NCBI GenBank assembly: GCA_023419055.1
Contig: JAEZYO010000487.1
Coordinates: 1 to 10,147 of the forward strand
Length of the DNA: 10,147 bases
Reading direction: 5' to 3'
Source: Pseudomonadota bacterium
GTDB lineage: Bacteria > Myxococcota > Polyangia > Polyangiales > Polyangiaceae
Shown here: piece after piece, positions 5,878-10,147 of the stretch
Layout of the letters: the number at the start of each line of letters is the position of its first letter
Numbering within the stretch: position 1 is the first letter of the stretch
Made by a program: the position numbers and the translations under genes
The notes under the pieces: model-generated
Told to the model about the DNA's origin: nothing
What the model saw: the letters and a program-made list of their open reading frames with translations, nothing else
The model's database searches: none

Positions 5878-7464
5878 TCAGCCGTGCGAGCGCCGATCGC
5901 CGATGGGGGCGTTCGGAGCCCGCGGCGGGCGCGGCTTGTTGTTCAAGAAATCTTCGACCACGACCTTGCGGTGAGGAAGCAGGTGATTGATGAGCGCCGG
6001 CGAAATCTGGTAGCGCGTCACACCGTCTATGGTCTCGGTCTCGCGCTCGCTGACGTGAACGAAGCCGAGCGCCGAGGGCCAGGTGAGCGCGCCGCCGATG
6101 GGCACGTCGTTGTTCAGGCGGTGGCAGCCGGCGCAGCTCATGGCTTGAGCGCGGAGGGCGATCTCGTCCACGGTGAGGGTGCTGCCGAGCGCGGTGAGCT
6201 CGGCCTGGATCGCGGTGCGGAGATCGCTGGGATCGTCGCCCAGGCGGTCCTTGTAGCGCATCTCCGCGGCCGTCGCGCCGGAGGACTGGCTCTGCGCGTT
6301 GTTGAATTCGTTCGGAACGCCGATGTCGATGGCCGCGATCGAGTCGCCCGCGAGCTTCGCGACCTGGCTCGGGAAGAAGGTGCGAAATTCATCCGCGAGC
6401 GGGTAAGTGGAGTTCGGCTCGAACAGGCCGCCGAAGGCGTTGTTCTTCACGGTCTGGGGGACGAAGCGCATGGCAGTGCACACGGTGGTCCCGCCGTTCG
6501 ATCCGTTGCCATTGTTGCCGTTGTTGCCGCCCGTTCCATTGCCGCCCCCGTTCGGGTTCGTGGTGCACTCGCGGAGCAGCTTGAACTCGCGGAGCGACCA
6601 GCCCGTCGTGGTCTGGATGAACTGGTTGGTGCGGACCTGGCCGGCGCCGAGAGCGTTGTCGCCGAAATGCTGGCGCGAGATCACCGGCGGAATGTTGCCC
6701 ACGCCGTCGAAATAGAACTGCTCGAGGACGTCGGCGCGATCTTCGAGGTCGGCTTCGTCGCTGAGATCGGCCCAGATGTCGACGATGCTGGAGCAGCCCT
6801 TGAGGCCGAGCGCCGGGACGGGGTTCGGGAGGACCGCTTCGAAGATCAAGAGGTTGCGGTCGTTGGTGGCGGTGAGTCCGCTCGCCTTGGCGAAGACGAT
6901 GCGATGCTCGCCGCAGTGTGCGCCGTTCTCCGGCGCGAGATCGAAGCGGTTGAAGAGGCCGATGGGGATATAGGCACAGGTGCTGTCGGGCGCGAACGGA
7001 TCGCAGGTGGATTGCCCGCCTTCGGAGGGAGCAGGGCGGCAGAAGTACGGGTAGCCGTTGTGCACGGTGCCGTAGACGGGGTGGACGGTGTCGTCACAAT
7101 GCGGCCCGGGGTTGCCGAGCGCGGCGGGGTTCTGCGTGTCCCACCACTGTTGAAAGAGGCCGACGGCGGTGAGTCCTGAGACGCCGCTCTGCGAGGCAAG
7201 CTGCGTCATCACGCGCTCGAACGAGAAGCGAGCGAGGATCGGCTGCTCGGTGACGACCAGAGAGCGACGAATATCGATGGTGATGTTCTGGGCGGCCTGG
7301 CTGATTTCGCCGATGTTCTCGGCGGTCGAAGTGGAGCCCGAGGTCGACGTCGGCTCGGCGCTGCACGCGGAGAGAGTGAGCGCCGTCGCTGCCGCTAGAA
7401 GGATGGCCCCCGAGCTGCTGCGCGAAAGGCTCAGGGCACGACTGGCATTGACGGATGGATTCAT
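5878..7464 (-). CDS. Large secreted lipoprotein with a single haem c motif
   Basis: This 528-residue lipoprotein has a signal peptide with lipobox LSAC (Cys34), followed by a Ser/Thr-rich stretch. A large globular part of unrecognised fold contains YPYFCRPAP (138-146), PIGLFNRFDLAPENGAHCGE (167-186) and DRNLLIFEAVLPNP (202-215). An Asn/Gly-rich run at about 303-326 is a flexible linker or loop. Near the end lies CAGCH (444-448), the covalent haem c attachment motif, preceded by ALRAQAMS and followed by RLNNDVPIGG. About ten other cysteines could form disulfides. One motif in a 528-residue protein is atypical of an electron-carrier cytochrome; the axial Met or His partner is not obvious. I recall similar CxxCH-ending lipoproteins in myxobacteria, without a known role. 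ATG 7464 is supported by GAGGAG 6 nt upstream and the signal peptide. It appears monocistronic, with its own upstream region. Confidence 0.88.
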   Translation of the reverse strand: MNPSVNASRALSLSRSSSGAILLAAATALTLSACSAEPTSTSGSTSTAENIGEISQAAQNITIDIRRSLVVTEQPILARFSFERVMTQLASQSGVSGLTAVGLFQQWWDTQNPAALGNPGPHCDDTVHPVYGTVHNGYPYFCRPAPSEGGQSTCDPFAPDSTCAYIPIGLFNRFDLAPENGAHCGEHRIVFAKASGLTATNDRNLLIFEAVLPNPVPALGLKGCSSIVDIWADLSDEADLEDRADVLEQFYFDGVGNIPPVISRQHFGDNALGAGQVRTNQFIQTTTGWSLREFKLLRECTTNPNGGGNGTGGNNGNNGNGSNGGTTVCTAMRFVPQTVKNNAFGGLFEPNSTYPLADEFRTFFPSQVAKLAGDSIAAIDIGVPNEFNNAQSQSSGATAAEMRYKDRLGDDPSDLRTAIQAELTALGSTLTVDEIALRAQAMSCAGCHRLNNDVPIGGALTWPSALGFVHVSERETETIDGVTRYQISPALINHLLPHRKVVVEDFLNNKPRPPRAPNAPIGDRRSHG

Positions 7465-7488
7465 GGCTCACTCCTCTGTTGTTGGTTG

Positions 7489-7521
7489 GATATAGACTCA
7501 CCGGCTCGCACCAGTGCGAGC
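7489..7521 (-). promoter_or_regulatory. Candidate promoter with an 18-bp dyad operator
   Basis: On the minus strand a -10-like TATATC (7494-7489) lies 24 nt upstream of the haem lipoprotein ATG. At the matching -35 position (17-nt spacer) the bases are GCACTG, a poor match to the consensus. This place is covered by a perfect dyad, GCTCGCAC-CA-GTGCGAGC (7504-7521). A dyad over the -35 and spacer would suit a repressor or activator site. The promoter is inferred from position only. Confidence 0.33.
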
Positions 7522-7530
7522 GCACACCTT

Positions 7531-7557
7531 CGCCTCGAGGCGTGCCGAATGGCACGC
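7531..7557. promoter_or_regulatory. Two further dyads upstream of the haem lipoprotein gene
   Basis: CGCCTCGAGGCG (7531-7542) is a perfect 12-bp palindrome. It abuts and shares bases with GCGTGCC-GAAT-GGCACGC (7540-7557), a perfect 7-bp stem with a 4-nt loop. With the dyad at 7504-7521 this makes three dyads within 54 bp. They differ in sequence, so they are unlikely to bind the same dimer; mutually exclusive RNA structures or several regulators are possible. The rest of the 276-bp gap (7465-7740) holds no gene that I can see. Confidence 0.35.
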
Positions 7558-7689
7558 ACACTCAACGCTGGCAAGCGAGATCACCTCGCGTGCGCGCGCG
7601 GCACCGTTTTCGGCTCACGGCGCGACGCGGCGCGGTCCTGCGACCGGCCGCGTTACACGCCGCCCGACGGCTGCCCCCACCCCTGATTG

Positions 7690-7740
7690 TCGCTCTGTTG
7701 GTTCGCTCTGTACGTTTTCAAAAGATAAGCGGATAAGCGG
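7690..7740. repeat. Short direct repeats just after the lipoprotein stop
   Basis: TCGCTCTG occurs at 7690-7697 and again at 7703-7710 (13-nt period). GATAAGCG occurs twice in tandem at 7724-7731 and 7732-7739, with a degenerate third unit, GCTAAGGA, running into the stop codon of the Cys-rich lipoprotein gene (7741-7743). Between them TTTTCAAAA is a small A/T dyad, unusual in this GC-rich DNA. The stretch lies in the 3' region of the lipoprotein transcript and could be a terminator area or replication-slippage tract. Confidence 0.4.
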
Positions 7741-8637
7741 CTAAGGAGTAGTTTCCGTATCCTGACAAGGCGGCTCACCCATGGCGTGGCCGCAGTGGTA
7801 GTCCGGGTCTGCAACGGCCGAGCAGGCATGAAAGAGGCGGCACTGAAAGTGATTGCCTGCGGAGTGGAGGGTCGGGTTGTAGGGTGTATTGTCGACGGGG
7901 ACTGCCTTGCACTGCTGCTTACAGACTCCGACGCTCTGATAGTAGTAGAGGCCGCCGGTGCTGGTCGGAGTGCAGAGATCCATCATGAGAGTGCAGTAGC
8001 CGTCGCAGTCGTCGCCGCACTCGCCTCCGCCGCCCGGACCGGCGAAGGGGCAATAAAACTCTGGCTCTCCGCCCGCGGCCTTCTTCGCCTCGGCGAGACG
8101 ACAGTGGATCGTGTTGGTGTTCGCGTCGCCGAGTGAGCCCGCGGGGAGCGCATGGCAGACGGCCAGACACGTAGCCATGTCCGCGTACTGCAAATGCTCT
8201 CCGGAGCAATTGGCCTCCATCGTGTTGCAGTACGCTTGGCAGAGCGACGGAGGCGGTGGGTCGTCGTTGCCCCCCGCGCCGCCCTCGCTGGTCGCGTTAC
8301 CGGACCCGCCGTTACTGCCGCTTCCGGAGTTGCTGCCGCCGGTGGTGCTCGATCCGCCGTCGGTGTCGGTCGAACCTTCGCCCGCGTCGGAAGTTTCGTT
8401 GCCGGTGCCGCCCGAAGCCTCCGTGCCGCCGCTCGCGCCGCTGCCGTCGGTGCCGCCCGAGCTCGTGTTTCCTGCGTCCGCGACGCCGGGATCGAGTTCT
8501 GCTTCTTCGAGCCCCAAAATCTGCCGGCATCCCCCCACTGACCAGAGCAGACAGGAATGGAGCAGGAGCGCTCGCCGAAGAGAAGGTTTCGAGGCTCTCC
8601 GCCGCGACGGGGCGGAGAGCGAAGGAGAACGGCTCAT
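7741..8637 (-). CDS. Cys-rich double-domain lipoprotein (module copy 2)
   Basis: This 298-residue lipoprotein is a paralogue of 137-919. Its signal peptide is unusually long and basic, with the lipobox Cys at residue 37 (SVGGC), followed by RQILGLEEAELDPG. A Gly/Ser/Thr/Asn-rich spacer (54-130) is longer than in copy 1. Two cysteine domains follow: Cys 133, 137, 144, 157, 161, 179, 196, 207 and Cys 211, 215, 222, 239, 243, 266, 282, 291, plus an extra Cys272. Cys intervals in the second domain (4, 7, 17, 4, 23, 16, 9) are identical to those in copy 1. Other conserved pieces are NTxxCRL, YCPxAGPxGGGECG and QCRxFHAC. The start lies 2 bp after the stop of the TPR/PEGA-like gene, with GGAGG 12 nt upstream. 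Compared with copy 1, about 19 extra residues follow the shared MxRSP start, and this insertion contains a perfect hairpin (8594-8620). Function is unknown; the protein is probably exposed at the envelope. Confidence 0.88.
   Translation of the reverse strand: MSRSPSLSAPSRRRASKPSLRRALLLHSCLLWSVGGCRQILGLEEAELDPGVADAGNTSSGGTDGSGASGGTEASGGTGNETSDAGEGSTDTDGGSSTTGGSNSGSGSNGGSGNATSEGGAGGNDDPPPPSLCQAYCNTMEANCSGEHLQYADMATCLAVCHALPAGSLGDANTNTIHCRLAEAKKAAGGEPEFYCPFAGPGGGGECGDDCDGYCTLMMDLCTPTSTGGLYYYQSVGVCKQQCKAVPVDNTPYNPTLHSAGNHFQCRLFHACSAVADPDYHCGHAMGEPPCQDTETTP
8594..8620. other. Perfect 10-bp hairpin within lipoprotein codons 6-15
   Basis: GCTCTCCGCC (8594-8603) and GGCGGAGAGC (8611-8620) are exact reverse complements separated by 7 nt. 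In the mRNA the stem begins 17 nt after the A of the start codon, close enough to affect initiation or early elongation. It encodes the Ser/Arg-rich N-terminal extension that the paralogue at 137-919 lacks, so it may be an inserted palindromic element or a translational control structure. Confidence 0.6.
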
Positions 8638-8639
8638 GT

Positions 8640-8657
8640 TCAGAACGTGCCTCCGAG
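8640..8657 (-). promoter_or_regulatory. Stop/Shine-Dalgarno junction shared by both modules (copy 2)
   Basis: This is the same 18 bases as at 921-938. They encode LGGTF and the stop of the TPR/PEGA-like protein, with GGAGG at 8650-8654, 12 nt before the lipoprotein ATG at 8637. The gap between stop and start is 2 bp here and 1 bp in copy 1, so the genes are in different relative frames but keep the same coupling layout. Confidence 0.55.
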
Positions 8658-9656
8658 ACGTAATGTTCCACCCTCAGGGCTGGGCGACGTCGACAGTTCG
8701 AGCTTCGCAGTTTGGGACTCGGCGCCCGGTTCCGAGCTCCCCGAGGGAGACACGATCACCAACACCACGCCGCCGAGCAGGAGTGCCCCGCCGATCCCGA
8801 AGCTCAGTGTGGCCGCGTCCGCGGCGTTGAAGGAATCCTTGCGCAGGTCGTACCCCTTCTGGCTGCAAACGTTGGGGTTGTCCTTCTGGCAAGCATCGAG
8901 CGAGTCCTCTTGCAGCTGCATGGCGCGGTACGCGAAGGCGCCACCCGCCGCGAGCCCGAGCAGCCCGACGCCAGCGGTCACGAAGCCGACCGTGCTCAGG
9001 CTGGAGCTCTCCTCACGCGGGCGCGGCGCCGCGCGCGCGGGCGGCGACGGTGCCGCTTTGGGCTTCGGCGGCTCGCGCTCGAGCAGGGGGATTTCGAACG
9101 TCGTCGACGCGGGACCTTCCGGGATCTCCACGCTCCCGCTCCACGGCTTGCGCCCTTCGGCCCTGACTTCGATCTTCAGCGTTCCAGGGTCGACCGGCAG
9201 CGGCACACCGAGTGAACTCACCGGTATGGCGCTGCCGTTGAGCGCGACGCTCATGCCCGGCGGGGTCGTCGCTTCGGCGCTCGTGAGCGAAAGACGAGAC
9301 AGCCTCGCTTCCAGGTCGTCGGCGCGCTGAGTGCCGATGGCTTCACGCTCGGCGTCGCCACGCTTGCCGGCGATGGACGCGGCTTCGCGAAACAGCGCCC
9401 AGGCGCTCGCCGTCTTTCCGAGGCGGTCCAGGCAGTCCGCGAGCCGGAGCATCGTGCCGAGCCCTGGATCGAGATCCTGGCTCGCCCCGAAGCGTTCACA
9501 AGCCTGCGCGATCTCTCCCTGAGTGAAGAGATCGGAGCCCTCCTGGAACAGCGCCTCCGCGGCAGCCTTGTTCGATGCGCTCGGTTGAGCCCTCACCGGT
9601 AGCGACGTGGCGAGCCCGACCGAGAGCGCGAGACCTGCGACGACCGATCGCCTCAT
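8640..9656 (-). CDS. TPR/PEGA-like membrane protein (module copy 2)
   Basis: This 338-residue protein is a paralogue of 921-1943 with the same domain order: signal peptide (1-23, ending VRAQP), TPR-like helices (about 28-122), PEGA-like beta region (134-190, VALNGSAIPV and LPVDPGTLKIEVRAEG), Ala/Pro/Arg-rich linker (195-216), two hydrophobic helices (about 222-244 and 281-302) flanking Cys256 and Cys264, and a C-terminus ending LGGTF. Over residues 25-100 I count 62 of 76 identical to copy 1, including an unbroken run of 21. The linker and C-terminal tail have diverged most. ATG 9656 overlaps the TGA of the upstream PF03640-type gene (ATGA, 9653-9656), so translation is probably coupled to that gene rather than to a kinase. 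It presumably sits in the inner membrane with the TPR part in the periplasm. Function is unknown. Confidence 0.88.
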   Translation of the reverse strand: MRRSVVAGLALSVGLATSLPVRAQPSASNKAAAEALFQEGSDLFTQGEIAQACERFGASQDLDPGLGTMLRLADCLDRLGKTASAWALFREAASIAGKRGDAEREAIGTQRADDLEARLSRLSLTSAEATTPPGMSVALNGSAIPVSSLGVPLPVDPGTLKIEVRAEGRKPWSGSVEIPEGPASTTFEIPLLEREPPKPKAAPSPPARAAPRPREESSSLSTVGFVTAGVGLLGLAAGGAFAYRAMQLQEDSLDACQKDNPNVCSQKGYDLRKDSFNAADAATLSFGIGGALLLGGVVLVIVSPSGSSEPGAESQTAKLELSTSPSPEGGTLRLGGTF

Positions 9657-10147
9657 TTGAGCGCGAGCCCCCAGTTCTCCGGCAGCGGATCAGCGAGTTT
9701 TCCAGGCTTCTTGGCGGTGATGTCGAAGTAGAGCGGCGCGCCCTTGTACGCGACCTGCAGGCCTTCGCCGTCGGCGCGCTCGAAGAGCGTGAAGTCCGCG
9801 GGCTCGAGCGAGCTGACGACGCTGATGCCGTGCAGGAGGAACGGAGGGTGCTTCTTCAAGCATTGGTCCGTGCACGCGCTCGCGGGTGGGTCGGAGCTCG
9901 TGCCGAGCGTGTCCAGGGTGTGGATGTAGAGTGAGCGACCGTTCGCCGCAGCGAGGTAGTTCACGGTCGTGCCCGGCGCGCGCATCGCGACGATGTTGGC
10001 CTGAGTCACTTCGGCTGCGTGCCAGAGCCCCTGCTTGCCTTGCCCGCCGATCATGCCGGTGGCGGTGTCGTTCGCATAGTAGTAGAGGGGCCAGCCGTAA
10101 TAGGTCGTTTGAAGGTTGCCGTCGGGTCGCTCGAAGGTGCCGAAGAC
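9653..10147 (-). CDS. Secreted PF03640-type repeat protein, 3' part
   Basis: The frame is open from the right edge, giving 164 residues and a stop; the true start lies outside the window. It shows the pattern of PF03640 (secreted repeat of unknown function). The partial first unit has TFERPDGNLQTTYYGWPLYYY. A full unit has NGRSLYIHTLDT, SACTDQCLKKHPPFLL with a Cys pair, FTLFERADGEGLQVAYKGAPLYF, and ends ENWGLALK. Family units usually carry GRTLYxFxxD, CxGxCxxxWPP and a second YxGxPLYxF strand; here KHPPF replaces WPP. The stop overlaps the start of the TPR/PEGA-like gene by 4 bp (ATGA), making a likely three-gene operon with the downstream Cys-rich lipoprotein. PF03640 proteins are extracytoplasmic and often lipoproteins. 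The N-terminus and signal are not visible. Confidence 0.85.
   Translation of the reverse strand, partial: VFGTFERPDGNLQTTYYGWPLYYYANDTATGMIGGQGKQGLWHAAEVTQANIVAMRAPGTTVNYLAAANGRSLYIHTLDTLGTSSDPPASACTDQCLKKHPPFLLHGISVVSSLEPADFTLFERADGEGLQVAYKGAPLYFDITAKKPGKLADPLPENWGLALK

Noticed and set aside
5674..7179. A 501-codon plus-strand open frame opposite the haem lipoprotein gene
   Set aside because: It is antisense to a gene with signal peptide, lipobox, ribosome binding site and haem motif. Its product is Val/Ala/Arg/Glu-rich without domains, as expected from a mirror frame in GC-rich DNA.
137..9656. The two paralogous modules as ends of a composite mobile element
   Set aside because: They are direct, diverged gene duplicates with real coding function. 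No transposase, integrase, terminal inverted repeats or target duplications were found between or around them.
1..10147. CRISPR array, tRNA or rRNA
   Set aside because: No regularly spaced repeats and no recognisable tRNA or rRNA segments were seen on either strand.

Overview
This window looks like GC-rich chromosomal DNA from a myxobacterium, most likely of the Polyangiales (Sorangium/Polyangium-like). The evidence is the Ser/Thr kinase with the HRDISPQN catalytic loop typical of Myxococcota, the lipoproteins with long Gly/Ser/Asn-rich spacers and many cysteines, and the signal-peptide + TPR + PEGA-like + two-helix proteins common in that group. Assignment to the order rests on family style, not on a marker gene.

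Almost everything is read from the minus strand, so biological order runs right to left. At the right edge (9653 to the window end) is the 3' part of a secreted PF03640-type repeat protein. Its TGA overlaps the ATG of a TPR/PEGA-like membrane protein (8640-9656), which is followed after 2 bp by a Cys-rich lipoprotein (7741-8637). A 276-bp non-coding gap with clustered dyads and short direct repeats separates these from a large lipoprotein carrying one haem c motif (5878-7464). After a 103-bp gap with a strong hairpin comes a zeta-toxin-like kinase (5130-5774, TTG start), coupled at 2 bp to a DUF6368-like small protein (4597-5127). A decayed HNH endonuclease gene (about 3439-4435) follows.

Next come a membrane-anchored Ser/Thr kinase (1984-3390), a second TPR/PEGA-like protein (921-1943) and a second Cys-rich lipoprotein (137-919). 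At the far left, the plus strand holds what may be the last 36 codons of a CDGSH iron-sulfur protein (1-111), converging on the lipoprotein.

The most striking structure is the duplicated two-gene module (TPR/PEGA-like protein plus double-domain Cys-rich lipoprotein), present at both ends of the window in the same orientation. Its promoter-side partner differs: a kinase in one copy, a PF03640 repeat protein in the other. The gene junction is conserved to the base over 18 bp, encoding the last five residues, the stop codon and the Shine-Dalgarno of the next gene. I infer a cell-envelope module in which a kinase or secreted repeat protein is paired with a membrane TPR protein and a surface Cys-rich lipoprotein; its function is unknown. 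The zeta-like kinase/DUF6368 pair is a second candidate for an under-described system, possibly toxin and immunity.
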